64,000 nt of DNA from Ailurus styani (Eukaryota > Chordata > Mammalia > Carnivora > Ailuridae), in contig LNAC01000064.1 of NCBI GenBank assembly GCA_002007465.1, positions 5,353,408-5,417,407 on the forward strand, written 5' to 3'. A program made the position numbers and the translations under genes. This document shows positions 45,891-58,697 of the stretch, in pieces. The notes under the pieces are model-generated. The model had not been told where the DNA came from, made no database searches, and worked only from the letters and a program-made list of their open reading frames with translations. Positions within the stretch are counted from its first letter, which is position 1; every line of letters starts with the position of its first letter.

Positions 45891-46960
45891 TGATGGTGGC
45901 CTATTGATAAGACATAAAACCAAAGGTGAGCTGAAGTTGGTTGTGACAGCCCATTATGTACATCTCTTCTCAACTCTTGAACTCAGTAAAGTCACATTGG
46001 TAGCTTGAAATCAGCCACAGTGAGACTATTTATGCCACAGAAATTGGCAAATGCTACACATCAGGTCTCTTCCCCCGCCTTTCCTTTCCCTGCCCTGAGA
46101 ACTGGCTATTAAACATTTCTCAGCACACCACTGGACGGACTATAGCTGCTTTAGAAAAGCTACAGATCAGGAAACAGTGAATCTGGTGGATGGCATGTGT
46201 TAAAATATTGAGTAAATGAGGGCAGTTCGGAAATCCTTTTGAACATTCGTCTAGAGTTGTTTGCCGGGCGAGATAGCTTCCTGTGAGCAGGGGAATAGGA
46301 GGACCCAATGTTGGGGCTACAGAAAGGGGAGTCAAGCTGGAGTGAGGGTCTGAGAATCTCACAAAAAGGATATAATGTACATTTCCCTGTTATTCCAAGA
46401 TCTTTCTTCAAGTCCTTTCTCCGTGTAGGTACTTTTATGTGTCACATAGAGAAACATCAATAAAATAGAATCTCTTCTCTTGGTGAAGCCAATAGGTATA
46501 CAAATAATTACAATGTAATGTGAGAAAAGGTAATAAAAATCTAGGCACATCCATTTTTAGTGAGGTGGTAATTTATCATAAGTACTGCAAATAACCCTCT
46601 TGGTGCTTCATGGATCTTTTGAGGGGAAAACTCTTTTGTTATGGATTATGTTAATAAATAAGGCCTCAGGTTGTACAACATTGTCACTGTGTTGTCTCAA
46701 GTCATGGTGTATGTGTGAACCGCTATAGAGACCAAAAGCACCCTCATAACATCTATTAGTCCGGGTAGGTTGAAAAACAGGGCCAACTTTAGCCCTTTGA
46801 GGTTGACCTTCTGCCCCTCTTCAGTAGCCTTCATGCTTCCCAGTGTTCTCTTCGGCTCATCAAAGAGGAAAATATCAGGTATGTCACTCGTTTATTGATG
46901 CCCTGTGTACTTATCCTTACTGTGGACTGCTTCCATCACCGTGTTACTTTTATACATTTT
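45891..46960. other. Intergenic DNA, nothing recognised
   Basis: No supported gene or named repeat. Confidence 0.45.
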
Positions 46961-46964
46961 TAGT

Positions 46965-47400
46965 CTTTTCTTTCATGACACATAATTGCCATAACATTAT
47001 GTTAGTTTCAGGGGACAACGTAATGACTCGTATTTGTACGTATTGCACAATGATCACCACTATAAGTCCAGTTAACATCCCACACCACACAGTTACAATT
47101 TTTTTTTTCTTGTGATGAGAACTTTTAAGATTTTCTCTCTTGGAAACTATCAAATATGCAATACAGTATTAGCTATAGTCACCATGCTGTACCTTACATC
47201 CCCAGGACTTATTTTATAACTGGAAATTTGTACCTTTTGACTCTCTTCACCCATTTTGCCCACCGTCCATCGCCCCCCTCTGACAACCACCGATCTGTTC
47301 TCTGTATCTGTGAATTTTGTTTTTTTCTATTATCTATCTGTATCTATTATTCCTCTGACTGCATACAAAATATTGACGCATTCTCTTTACTGGAAAAAAT
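46965..47400 (-). mobile_element. L1 3' UTR fragment
   Basis: 'gtttcaggggacaacgtaat', 'tagctatagtcaccatgctg', 'ttttgactctcttcacccat' and 'ctgacaaccaccgatctgtt' are the complement of L1MA-type 3' sequence. Confidence 0.75.
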
Positions 47401-47529
47401 GATTAAAATAGAAAATCTACTACAACAATTTTAGATTTCCTAATTTACCGACATCTATATTATTATATATATTCTCAATTTTTATTGTTCTTTCTTTTCA
47501 AAACTCCTTTGGGTATTATAAAAGAATCT

Positions 47530-47727
47530 TTTTTTTCTTAAGATTTTATTTATTTATTTGACAGAGGGAGACACAGCTAGAGAGGAAACACAAGCAGGGG
47601 CAGTGGGAGAGGGAGAACCAGGCTTCCCGCTGAGTAGGGAGCCAGAGGCGGGGCTCGATCCCAGGACCCTGGGATCATGACCCAACCCAAAGGCAGATGC
47701 TTAAAGGCTGAGCCACCCAGGTGCCCC
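47530..47727 (-). mobile_element. Can-SINE
   Basis: Minus copy ending 'gagccacccaggtgcccc'; TSD TTATAAAAGAATCT (47516-47529) against TTATAAGAGAATCT (47728-47741). Confidence 0.95.
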
Positions 47728-47825
47728 TTATAAGAGAATCTATGTGAGTTTTTTTTTCCCCCTGAGATTTTTACTTTTTACCAGAGGATTTGCATTAAAC
47801 AGTGATTGATTCTGAATTTTTTGAA

Positions 47826-47828
<3 letters not shown>

Positions 47829-47857
<29 letters not shown>
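47829..47857 (+). repeat. (CT)n microsatellite
   Basis: About 14 uninterrupted CT units. Confidence 0.95.
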
Positions 47858-47859
<2 letters not shown>

Positions 47860-49040
47860 AACCTCTTATTACCATGTGACAGGCTGGAAATTCAGTAACA
47901 TTGTGATAAAACAACTCTGGTTGTATATCTTTCAAGATGGGGAAAGGGCTATTGAAAATCTATTCTACACTCACTTCCCCCATGGATCTAGTAAGATTTA
48001 AAACTCGCCTTTTTTTTATGATCAAGTATTTTATCTCTGGTGTCTGAAGGATCCTTGTGAATCTCGTATCATTGTTTCCCAGAAAAGAGTAAAGCATTAG
48101 GCTGGTCTCTTGCTGTAGAAAAAGTGATTTCCTCCCAGAACAGAAGGTTTAGGGGAGATAACGGTTTTCAACCTCAAAGCTATATATTCATGTCGGAGAC
48201 TTAATGTCTGGGTTGTTAGATACAAGCAGAATGATAAAGAGAGCTTTCCTGAGTTACATTCAGGGGAAAAGATAATATTGGCCTTAAATTAGACCAGGGA
48301 TGCTCTCCAGGCGAATTTTTAAAAACTTGGTAATAAGTCACTCTAAGTTTGACTCATTCTGCTGCTGAAAAGTCCTCTTTACTCTCTTGACGAGACACTT
48401 TAATTTCTTTGAAGTTGTGGGTGATTTGGAGTGGTGTCGGTCCTCTTTAACCTGGCGGCTCGGTTCTGCAGGTCCTGTAGAAATGAACAGACAAGCCAGG
48501 GCTGGGTCAGCCCGACAGGAGTGTGGCCAGCATGTCCCCATCCTCCAGATGGTCTTACAGGTGGACCAGCTGGCCACCGCCAGCATCTTCTGATTGCTAC
48601 TGGAAATGGACCAAACTTCATACATCGGGGGATCTAAGGGACAGGCTGCTACTCTCCATTGTTCCAATTTTTATATTCAAATTCATACTCCCTTAAGGAC
48701 CATTTGTCTTTTTCCCTGTCTATAAGTGTTATGCCTGCTTTTTCATTCCTTCAAAGCTCAGTAAATACTTTTTTGGGGGATAATGTATTGGTTTAAATAG
48801 GCTTTTGATTATGAACAGAAGTAGGGATCCATTTTTCCTTGACATGGCTTAGTCAAGCTGTTGTTATCCTTAATGACTTTGGTTATGTATTTCAGAGATT
48901 TAATATTTTTTTAAATGACTGAAACCCAGATGTCAACTGTCCCCAAGGCCAGCCTCTATTTTTCGGTTCAGGCAAACCCAGGTCTCAGCACCACTATGAA
49001 GCGGAAAACCCACTTACAGGATGGTGGTTAATATGGTGAA
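47860..49040. other. Intergenic DNA with a GC-richer pocket
   Basis: 48400-48650 is GC-richer than its surroundings and open in several frames, including a 109-codon minus frame at 48338-48667. I recognise no domain, splice border or repeat. Confidence 0.4.
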
Positions 49041-49205
49041 TTTGAATCTTTGTCTTGGCTGTGGAACCTTCAATATCTTCATTAACCTCTCTGCACAGTT
49101 TCCTTATCTCTAAAATGGGCAGGATAGTAATAGTACCTACCTCACAAAGTTGTTGCCTGGGTCAAATAAAAAAATTCATTTTAAGTGTTCAATAAATTGC
49201 AGTTG
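49041..49205 (+). mobile_element. MIR
   Basis: 'ttaacctctctgcacagttt', 'tctctaaaatgggcaggata' and 'gtgttcaataaattgcagtt' in MIR order. Confidence 0.75.
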
Positions 49206-49219
49206 TTTACTGGTGGGCA

Positions 49220-51000
49220 ATATAGATTTAAAAACTTTTTATTAAGGAAAATTTCAAGCATGTAAAAACATAGAGAGGAAAGTACATGGAACCCCTTCTG
49301 TACTCATTTCCCAGCTTCAACGATGATGACTTTATGGCCAATCTGATGTCATCTTGTTTCTTACACCTCTCCCCAGTATTCATTTGAAGCAAATCTCAGA
49401 TTTTGTATCTTCTTAGCATAAATATCTTGGTATATGTACCTAAAAGGTAAAGAAAAGCCTCATGTTTTTAAATAACCGTAATACAACTGTCACATATTAA
49501 ACTTAATGAAAATACTTTAATATCAACTATCAAGCCACTGTTCAATTTCCTAATTTTCTCATAAAGATCATAATTTTAAAGAAATCCATTTATTTGTTTG
49601 AATCAGGATCCAATTAAGGTCCATACATTGTGATTATTCATATATGTCTTAAATCCTTTTTAACCCAGTTATTCTCATTCTTCCTTTGTTTTTTTCCTCT
49701 TGCCATTATGGGAAAAAAATGGTCATCTGAATTTTGCTAGTTGTTTACTCAGAGTGTGTATAGCATTTTTCCTTCATCTCCTATGGTTCTTGGGAACTGG
49801 TAGCTGGATCTTTCTCTGATGCAGCTTTGAGTTTTCAGCAGGACCCCTTTGTGGGTCATGTCCTTCCATCTGGAGGTACCTGATGTCTAGTTGTCCCTCT
49901 TTGTAATGTCAGCAGCCATTGATGGTTCATGCCTAGATCCATTAATTCATTCGGGGTTGCAGAATGGTGATATTCTAATTCTGTTATTCATTCTTCATTT
50001 CTTTGCTGGACTACTTTTTGGTTACGCAGTGTATAGTTTATATAGGAAAGGCAGGATAAAAGCTTGATTATCTCCTTTTATCAACTTTCCAAATAATAAG
50101 CTGTCTCACTAATATTCTTCAATAGTGATCAATAGGTTTTATTTTGCTTCACTATCTTTATAAACTCATGAAATAAAAGTATTTGATGTATTTAAATTTT
50201 TTGCTGTTCTAATTCATATTGATGAATCATATTATTAATATTAATTATATGTTATATTTATACCGATGCTCATCTTTGGTCAGTGGGAGCCCCTTTAAAT
50301 TGTCTCCAGAGTCCTTTTGACATGACTCTGTGGTCTTTGATAGCTTTTCTGTTGTCGGATATGACAAGATGTTCCAAACTCTTCTTGTATTTCTCCTGCC
50401 CCTAGAATTAATTCTTTATAAGAAGTCCTTATCTCTTTTAGTGGAAGTAGTATTTCAAGATCACACTTTGGGCACTAGAGCGCTGATTGCTATGTTTTTG
50501 GCCATTGTTTCTAGAACTTTTCATCAGACAAAACTAGGAAATACAGTTTTTATTTTTGTTTTATAGCTAAAATGTATCATTTTCAAATTCATGACTACAG
50601 GATTTTTACTTAACCTCTTCTATTAAATTCATTTTCTTCCTTCTTTCTATACCAAGAATCCCATTTCTCAATAACATTGGGAATAAGGGAGTTGGAACAT
50701 CATCTAATTACTCATTTGCTTTATCTCAAGTTATATACATGACAATCTCAGATACCAACAGTATAAACTTCAAAATTTCAAAGAGTTTTTAGGTTTTTTT
50801 TTTTAATAGCGTCTTTCATCCTCATCTGTAAGCTGCATCTCACAGATGATGCCACTGAAATCACTCTGTTTTTAAGTTGCTAGAATGATTTCTCTCTGGT
50901 GGTTTTGCTGCCAACTGGATACACATTTATGTTCATTTGTTTCCTTTCATTTTTTTGATTTTAAGGATTGCTTGTCCTTATGAATTATTTAAACATTTAC
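49220..51000 (-). mobile_element. Old L1/HAL1-type 3' region
   Basis: 'ggaaaatttcaagcatgtaa', 'ttgaagcaaatctcagattt', 'gaatcaggatccaattaagg' and 'gggttgcagaatggtgatat' follow the complement of an old L1 3' UTR. The right limit is uncertain. Confidence 0.6.
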
Positions 51001-51928
51001 ATGATCCCAAGTTAAATCTACCAAACAAGGCCCATCTTAAGAAGTCTAGTTTCTGTTTGTTTCTTCTCCACTTTATTTCCTCTCCCACTACCCCAGGTAA
51101 GTATTATTATTTTTACTTTGTGATTGTTCTTCTGTTGTTTGAAAATATGATCATATATATTTATTTAGTAGAAGCAAATATATTTGTATACTCTGTTTTC
51201 ATATAAGCTGCAGCATAGTATACAACTTTCCTAAATCTTGCCTTCTTCGCCTAACCATACATTCTGGAGCTTTTAATAGATTTTTAGAAGTGTGTTGATA
51301 GGTACAAGAAATACAGATTTGAAAGCAGAAGGACAAGAGGGTTTTTTTCAATATTTCTCTTCTCCCCAGGCTCTTTCCCTACACCAATAAGTACACTGCA
51401 GGCTCCAGGCTTTCCACTCCCTAGTTCGCTCTTTTTAGTATACAGATCTCTTTAGGAGATCTCTTTAGGAGATCACCCCTCTCCTCCCTCCTACCCTGCT
51501 AACCCCCACCCAACAACCCCACCCCCATCCTACTCTTGGAAGTCACTGGGATCTGTTTAAAAAAAGACAGCAGGTCCAAAACTGGAATGATATCTACTAA
51601 ACTCCATGCTCCCAAACTGAGACTTAATTATAGTTTGGGCTGTCCCAGAAATGGAATCTTAAACCAGTCAATCAGGAATGGCCTGATCAGTACTAGTTAG
51701 GTAATCTGCCCAGTAGATAAATCCCTGCCATCCCCTAAGGGAAAGTAACCTTGGCAAACCAAACATGCTTTTAAGCTCGGTATAGCTTCCTTCCTTCTTT
51801 CCCACCATACGAGTCTTTTGTTTTGTATAGCATCTTCAAGGTCCTTTCCATCTGCTAGATTGCATGTTGCCTAATTCATGAATCACTGATCTTCAAAATT
51901 TATTCAATTGAATTTTGTTTTAACAAAC
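51001..51928. other. Intergenic DNA, short 13-bp repeat
   Basis: AGATCTCTTTAGG occurs twice in tandem at 51444-51469. Otherwise nothing recognised. Confidence 0.5.
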
Positions 51929-52148
51929 CATATATATATAAAATATATATGTAATATGTATAAGTAATATGTAATAATATGTAATATGTTACATATAATA
52001 GGTAACATGTATATAATACATATATAATATATGTAATAATATGTATATAATATGTAATAATATATAATATGTGATAATATGTATATATTTTAATGTGTAT
52101 ATATTATGTATATATAATATGTAATAATATGTTATATATATATGTAAT
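51929..52148. repeat. AT-rich palindromic satellite-like tract
   Basis: About 220 bp made almost only of ATATGTAATA/TATATAAT variants, highly self-complementary. Can extrude hairpins; likely variable in length. Confidence 0.9.
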
Positions 52149-52253
52149 TCAAAGACACTTTTGATCTTTGAGATATGTAACTGCAAAACACGAATTGTAA
52201 CACCCCTGTAAAAAAAAAAGGTCTTGTTGATTGGAAAGTAGAAATATCGTTTA

Positions 52254-52465
52254 TTTTTTATTTATTTATTTTTTAAAAGATTTCATTTATTTATTTGACA
52301 CACAGAGAGAGAAATCACAAGTAGGCAGAGAGGCAGGCAGACAGAGGGGAGGAAGCAGGCTCCCTGCCGAGCAGGGAGCCCGATGTGGGCCTCGATCCCA
52401 GGACCCTGAGATCATGACCTGAGCCGAAAGCAGAGGCTTTAACCCACTGAGCCACCCAGGCGCCC
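52254..52465 (-). mobile_element. Can-SINE, young
   Basis: Perfect 15-bp TSD TAGAAATATCGTTTA at 52239-52253 and 52466-52480. Confidence 0.97.
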
Positions 52466-52782
52466 TAGAAATATCGTTTAAACAAACTCCATAGAAAGAA
52501 ATCCAGTTAAGAATGGACCCACTGGCATGGGTGTTTTTTAGTTCTCTCTTCCATCTTGAAACTGTCTTTTCTGCTAAGCTAATCTGGTTGCCATCCTAAC
52601 CAGGAATTACTTGCTCATCTCTATTTCAGTTCCATGAGCACGCACTTCCCACATTTGGAATGTCTTCTGTTTCCATCCACTGCTTCCGTCAGCAGTTGGC
52701 TAAAAACTCACATTCTGTAGGAAGCCTATTTGACCAACTCCACTCTATTAGGATCCTCCCTATAGTCCACATACCTCAAGTT

Positions 52783-52961
52783 CAGTGTTGCCAGATTTGG
52801 TAAACAATAATAGGAGATGACTGGTTAACTTGAATTTCAGATAAATAACAGATGCCTCTTCCTCTTCTTTTTAGCATGGGGCATGTTTAACTAAAAATTA
52901 TTTGTGAAATTATTTGTGAAATTCAAATTTTACTGGGGTCTTGTATTTTACCTGGTGACTC
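52783..52961. mobile_element. MER53-like palindromic hAT MITE
   Basis: Left arm 'gttgccagatttggtaaaca' and 'acttgaatttcagataaata' mirror the right arm 'gaaattcaaattttactggg' and 'tattttacctggtgact'. This fold-back structure is as I recall for MER53. A 14-bp tandem AATTATTTGTGAAA lies in the right arm. Confidence 0.65.
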
Positions 52962-53150
52962 AAGTTTAAAGGTCTTGAGAAAAAAAACCTCCCAACATTG
53001 TTACACTTAATTGTGTTGCTTTCAGATTTTTCCATGAGTTATTTTATGTGTATACTTTGCTCTCTAAGTAGATTATAAACTCCTTGAAAGTGGAACCTGT
53101 GTCTTCTGCTTTTATAGCTCCTCCTCCCCACTATGCTGGTCATCAGTTCT

Positions 53151-53321
53151 TTTTTAAAAAGATTTTTGTTTTTTTATTTGACGAGAGAGACAGAGCAAAA
53201 AAGGAACACAAGCAGGGGGAATGGGAGAGAGGAGCAGGCTTCCCGCTGAGCAGAGACCCTGGGATCATGCGTGACCTGAGCCAAAGGCAGACAAAGGCAG
53301 ACGGAGCCACCCACGCGCCCC
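53151..53321 (-). mobile_element. Can-SINE, shortened
   Basis: 171-bp minus copy; the segment between 'gctgagcag' and 'agaccctgggatcatg' is deleted. TSD GCTGGTCATCAGTTCT (53135-53150) against GCTGGCCATCAGTTCT (53322-53337). Confidence 0.93.
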
Positions 53322-53337
53322 GCTGGCCATCAGTTCT

Positions 53338-54869
53338 GAACTGATGTTTAATGAATGAATACTCCCAGTGAGCTTTGAGTTAAAGAGAAAGCAACCTCGA
53401 CCCTTGAGAGAAATCTTGGATTTAAACACGAAACACTATAAAGCTGACTTAAAAATCATTTTATAAAACCAATCATAATTGCTAAGGCTGATTAGAGAAC
53501 GATCAGAAGTTATTATTGTATTTTCTCCTTACAAAATTGTACCATTATCTGACCGGCAATAGACGTTTTTTAAAAATTAAATTTCATAGCCGCTTCTAGC
53601 TTCACTTAAAAAAAAATTGTAGTAGTAGTTCTGGTCACTTTAGTCACGAAACCACGGCAGACAATTGCCTTATGCCAGAATCACCGTCTGCCACGTCATA
53701 TTCTGTGTCAGCAAAATGTGGGCCCTTTTGAATCATCAGAGGGAGCCAACTTCAGTTTGGACTTCGAGGCTAAGAATTAGCTGACTTCTAAAGGTTCAAA
53801 TGTAGAGGCTACTCTCTGAAGACCATTTATTTGTTCTTAGTATTGACAATGTGGGCTTAAGGGTAATATGCTAACGAATTCAATCACCAGTATCAGGTTT
53901 TGTGTTAACAATGGAGTGGGGTGTAATTAAAGCTAGTACCATGAACTGTGGTTATGAAAGCAGTTTAATTTGCTCTTAATTCTCCAAACAAAATGTTCTG
54001 GTGTACGTCAGGGTTTTGACATTTTAATCTTGGGTTTTGAAGGAACTGGCAAGGTTGCAAAGAAAAAAACGTAAGAGGCAAGGGTTGAGGAGTCCTTTCA
54101 TCTCTGGGAAGAGGACACTAGGCAAAGAGACAAAAAAGAAAAAAGAAAAAAAAAAAAGAAAAGGAAGGTGGTTTAAAGAGTGGGCGGGCAAAGGAGGAGG
54201 AGGAGCTGTTCTTTTTATCTAAAATGAGCCAAAAAGGGAAGTGTTGGTAAAAAGCAGGAGAAATGGTGTGACTGGTGGGAACCTAATCAGGGGACTTCTC
54301 AAATGAGGGGTAGCTTGGGGCCTGTGTTCGGAAGAAAGGCAGTAGGAACAGAGCTGGAGGAGCCCTGTGTAGCTCACCTGGAGGGCTGGAAGGGGGGCCA
54401 GAGCAGAAAGCAGGGTAGCTGCTGCTCCTGGAATCATCCTGGGCTGGAAAGGAGGGCCCAACAGTGACGAGCTAGAATTAAGGGTGGCTACAACGAAACT
54501 GTCAACAAAAGCTCTGATAAGAGGAAAGGTGGAATCAAATTTTAGTAAAAGAAGAAAGGGAAATTATTAGAGGGTTACATTGTAGCATCTATCTATTACC
54601 TGCTACTAAATATAAAAAATCTTTCAGTTTGTTTTAGAAATATGGTATGGGAGGTTGTCATTTGAGATCTCTTATATTTGAACATACAGAGCCACCACCA
54701 GAATTTTTCCCCCCAACAAAATGAAGAGATTTAATTAAAATATCCCCTGTAATTTCACTACCCAGCTATTATAGCCATTGTAACATTTTGATATTTATCC
54801 TTCTGGAGAATGCTTGTGTCCGCATACAGGTATAATGGACATGTAAAAAGGCAGTGGGATCCACTGTAT
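53338..54869. other. Intergenic DNA, nothing recognised
   Basis: A-rich purine tract at 54127-54170 gives a spurious basic frame. No gene supported. Confidence 0.5.
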
Positions 54870-55076
54870 GTAATAATGGTCACAAACACCTGCTAGCAGC
54901 TTAGTATATGCCAGGCCCTATTCTCAGGGCTTTCCCTGTCATGCTGAATTTAATCCTCACAAAAACTCAGGGAGGTGGTACTATCATTCCCACTTTACAA
55001 ATGAAGCCCAGAAAGGTTAAGAAACTTGCTCGAGATCACACAGCTGACAGTTGGGATTTGACCTCAGACCGTCTGA
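54870..55076 (-). mobile_element. MIR
   Basis: 'tatatgccaggccctattct', 'ttaatcctcacaaaaactca', 'ctcgagatcacacagctgac' are complemented MIR. Confidence 0.8.
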
Positions 55077-55093
55077 CTCTAAATATGCTTTTA

Positions 55094-55303
55094 TTTTTAA
55101 AAAAATTTTAAAAGATAATTTACATATTTATTTGAGAGATAGAGATAAGAGAGGGCATGAGTGGTGGTAGAGGGACAGAGGGAGAGGAAGCAGCAGACTC
55201 CCCACTGAGCAGGGAACCCAATGTGGGGCTCCATCCCAGGACCCCAAGACCATGACCCCTGCCAAAGGCAGATGCCCAACCGACTGAGTCACCCAGGCAC
55301 CCC
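55094..55303 (-). mobile_element. Can-SINE, older
   Basis: 'agggaacccaatgtggggct' and 'gagtcacccaggcacccc'; imperfect TSD around TCTAAATATGCTTTTA / TCTAGAGTGCTTTTA. Inserted next to the MIR. Confidence 0.9.
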
Positions 55304-55481
55304 TCTAGAGTGCTTTTATAACAAATTATCTTTCATATTAGTGCTCTGCAGTCTGCTTTGTTTTCACTTAAAAATGACCTATAATGAACATCTTTCCAAG
55401 TCAATACAGATCTTCACCGTTAATGTCAAATCTATGTAAATTAACCCTCTTCTGATGGGCATTTGGGTTGTTTCACATTTT

Positions 55482-55664
55482 TTTTTAAAGATTTTGTTTA
55501 TTTATTTGACAGAGAGAGACGCAGCGAGAAAGGGAACACAAGCAGGGGCAGGGGCAGAGGGAGAGGGAGAAGCAGGCTTCCCGCTGAGCAGGGAGCCTGA
55601 TGACCCTGGGATCACGATCTGAGCCAAAGGCAGGCGCTTAAGAACTGAGCCACCCAGGCGCCCC
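55482..55664 (-). mobile_element. Can-SINE, internally deleted
   Basis: Minus copy missing about 20 bp ('gagcctgatgaccctgggat'). TSD GGTTGTTTCACATTTT (55466-55481) against AGGTGTTTCATATTTT (55665-55680). Confidence 0.92.
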
Positions 55665-56084
55665 AGGTGTTTCATATTTTTTGCTACTGTGTACAGACAT
55701 TTTTGTTCATTTACTTTTAAAAATGATTTATTTCTAAAAGTGGGATTTTTTTCTTAGAAGGGGTGGGGAGGGGTAACATTGTGACTTCACTGTGAGAAAG
55801 ATTCTGAATGACCGTTCCACTAGCACTGGGCTTCTTGCCTGTTAATCTTGGACTCACAAGTCGGAGATTCCCTAGTGCCATCTAGTGGTCCTATCTCTAA
55901 ATTGTAGTAGCAGCATTTTGAGATCATTGAAGAACACTCCAGGAAGGATTTTAAGCAAAAGGTTGCCCATTTTTCACTATTATAATATTACTGTATCAAA
56001 ATTTATTCATATTTAAGATCACTTCTTTAGGGAATAGGGTCATAAAAATTCTATACATTGTCAAAAGGCATAAACATTAATTTT

Positions 56085-56685
56085 TTGGTCTCACTATCAT
56101 ACAATTCCACTTATATGTGGAATCTAAAAAACAAATCAAACAGAACAAAACCCAGACTCATAAAACAGGAAATAGATTGGAGGTTGCCAGAGCGGAGGGG
56201 CGTTTGCAGGGGTGTGGGCAAAATGGATGGAGGCGATCAAGAAATACAAACTTTCAGTTTTAAAACAAGTCATGGGGGGCGCCCGGGTGGCTCAGTGGGT
56301 TAAAGCCGCTGCCTTCGGCTCGGGTCATGATCCCAGAGTCCTGGGATCGAGGCCCACATCGGGCTCTCTGCTCAGCGGGGAGCCTGCTTCCTCCTCTCTC
56401 CTCTCTCTCTGCCTGCCTCTCTGCCTACTTGTAATCTCTCTCTCTGTGTCAAATGAATAAATAAAATCNATACAAACTTTCAGTTTTAAAACAAGTCATG
56501 GGGATGTAATGTTCAGCATGGAGAACGTGGTCAATAATATCGTATTAACTTTGCATGGGGATGGACGACAACTAAACTTACTGAGGTGATCATTTTGCAA
56601 TGCATACAAAAGTTGAATCACTGTGTTGTATGCCTGAAAATAATACTGTCTCTTGATTATGTACATAAATAAAGGTATGGCAAAA
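56085..56685 (+). mobile_element. L1MA-type 3' UTR split by a SINE
   Basis: 'cacttatatgtggaatctaa', 'agattggaggttgccagagc' before, and 'gggatgtaatgttcagcatg', 'tgaatcactgtgttgtatgc' after the SINE are collinear L1 3' sequence. Confidence 0.85.
56278..56468 (+). mobile_element. Can-SINE with a 34-bp flank duplication
   Basis: Young plus-strand copy ending AAATAAAATC then N56469. The 34 bases before it (56244-56277) recur exactly at 56470-56503. Confidence 0.95.
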
Positions 56686-56689
56686 AATC

Positions 56690-58252
56690 AGAAAATAGTT
56701 TGTTAGTGATGTAAATAAAAAAGTTTAAAACAAAAAAATTTTTGTCTCATAAATATAATATGTATTACAAATGTAATAAGGAATGAAAATTACATTTAAA
56801 TGTAAGAAAAATAAAGAAACCTGTAATTTCATTAGCCAGTGAAATCACTGTTTAGGGATGGCTTAGGTAAATTTCACTGCAATATTTTTAAAAACAAAAT
56901 TAATGTCACAGGTATACATAGTTTAATAGCCTGCTTTTTAAAAAAACTTTTTTGTTGTTCTGTTTTACAATCTGACTTCCTCAAGGCGTCCTTAAGATGA
57001 GGAGCTTTGCCTTATTTATTGCTGTATCATTAATACTCGCAAAGGTGGTAAATACCAGTTGACCAAGCAAAATTTTGGAAGAGCTGAAATTCCTGCTCCC
57101 CCGCCCCCCTTCCATCGTTCCTCCCTCCATTTCTACTAGGTAATGTCTCCTGGGCTATGCAACTCCTCAATCTACCTTAAGGGGAAGTAGTTTCAATATG
57201 GTAATTTGCTGATTGTTTAAGACTATTTTTATCTCTGGGCTTTGTCTTCTTTCCCCCAGTTCTTTGCAGTCAGGTGGAGTGAGAGACAAAAGGAACCCCC
57301 TAGATGGGTTTAATTAAAAAACTTGCTGAANGGGGGGGGGGGGGAGCCAGGGCTGGTGGGCAGAAAAACAAGGTGCAATCATGTGTCCCTGGGGTCATCC
57401 CTTAGCCACCCCCACTAACTTGGTTTCCTGGTGTGGAAAACGGAGCGCCTGGCTTCTAGGGTCTTCTGCAGCTCCAATCACCCTGGAGTTTAGAATCCTA
57501 ATGCCTGTATGGGGGAGGGTGGGGGAAGTGTCACCTCCAAGAGAGAGAAATGAGGCACCAGCAGAGAGGCCGGGAGGACTGTGGGCATGGGGGACCCCGT
57601 GAAGTGGCACCTGGTCCCACCGCACGCAGGAGGGCCCCGCGCTCGGTTTAGTGCTCCGCGTTTGCCATCTTGAACATTTGCAGTAATCTTTGGACAATTT
57701 CTGATCTCACATTGTCACTTTGCACTGGGATTTGGTGGTCCTGGATAGGGAATAGGATGGAGGTGGGAGGACGGAAGTGGCACAAATGGAAGAAAGAGCA
57801 GGTTGTGAAGAGAAGGGGGGCCCGTCTCTCTCCTACCTCGTGCTGTCGGGTCCCCAATCCCCCATCGAATGCTCCACCCACTACCTGGATGCCGGGGTCC
57901 TCTTTAGCCTCCTTCACATATCCCGCAGGTGCCAAGTAGACACACTTCCGGTATCTACTGTTCTCTCGCTTCACACATAATTATTGCCGGGGGGGGGGGC
58001 TTCTTTTAGACTAGTCGGCTTTGTTTTGTTTTCGTTTTTCTGTGAATTCAGTAGAATTTTCACCTTAATACAGCGAGTATTTCCAGGGGCTGGCTCATGT
58101 CTAATTTGCCTTATGCATAGGCCTGCGGAGTAAGAGAGAACGAGAGAGATCATCTGTCCAGGGTGTGCACCTTGGGTGAGGGTTGTGAGTGGCCACCCTT
58201 ACCCAACTTGGGTGTTCCTTTGTCTTCCCAGACACAAAAAAAGCCACGAGAA
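56690..58252. other. Intergenic DNA, GC-richer around 57.3-58.0 kb
   Basis: Includes an N at 57331 beside a 14-G run and another G-run at 57990-57999. Overlapping short frames on both strands show no known homology. Confidence 0.45.
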
Positions 58253-58264
58253 TCCAAATGCATT

Positions 58265-58460
58265 TTTTTTTTAAAGATTTATCTATTTTAGAGAGAGCGC
58301 ATGCGTGGGTGTGGTTGGGGAGGGGCAGAGGGAGAGGGAGAGAAGCCGACTCCCCGCTCAGCAAGGAGCCAGATGTGGGCTCAGTCCCAGGACCCTGAGA
58401 TCTTGACCCTAGCTGAAATCAAGAGCCCCCGCTCAGCCAGCTGAGCCATTCAGGCGCCCC
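58265..58460 (-). mobile_element. Can-SINE, older
   Basis: 'ctgagatcttgaccctagct', ending 'gccattcaggcgcccc'. TSD TCCAAATGCATT (58253-58264) against TCCAAAGGCATT (58461-58472). Confidence 0.92.
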
Positions 58461-58697
58461 TCCAAAGGCATTCTTTCCTTAGAGGGGGAGCGAGGCCTTG
58501 GAGGTCAGGCCCCAGTAGTCTGGAGTGAAAGCAGGCCTCTGATGAAATACAACATACTGCTAAGTGTAGGCAGTTGTCTCCAACAGAATCCCAGACCTTG
58601 AACCCTCCCAGCCCAATGGACACATTACCTGTTGGCATCAGGAAGAACCGAGGGCCAAGGTACCAGGAGGGAATTTAATACGGATTTATCCATCTTA

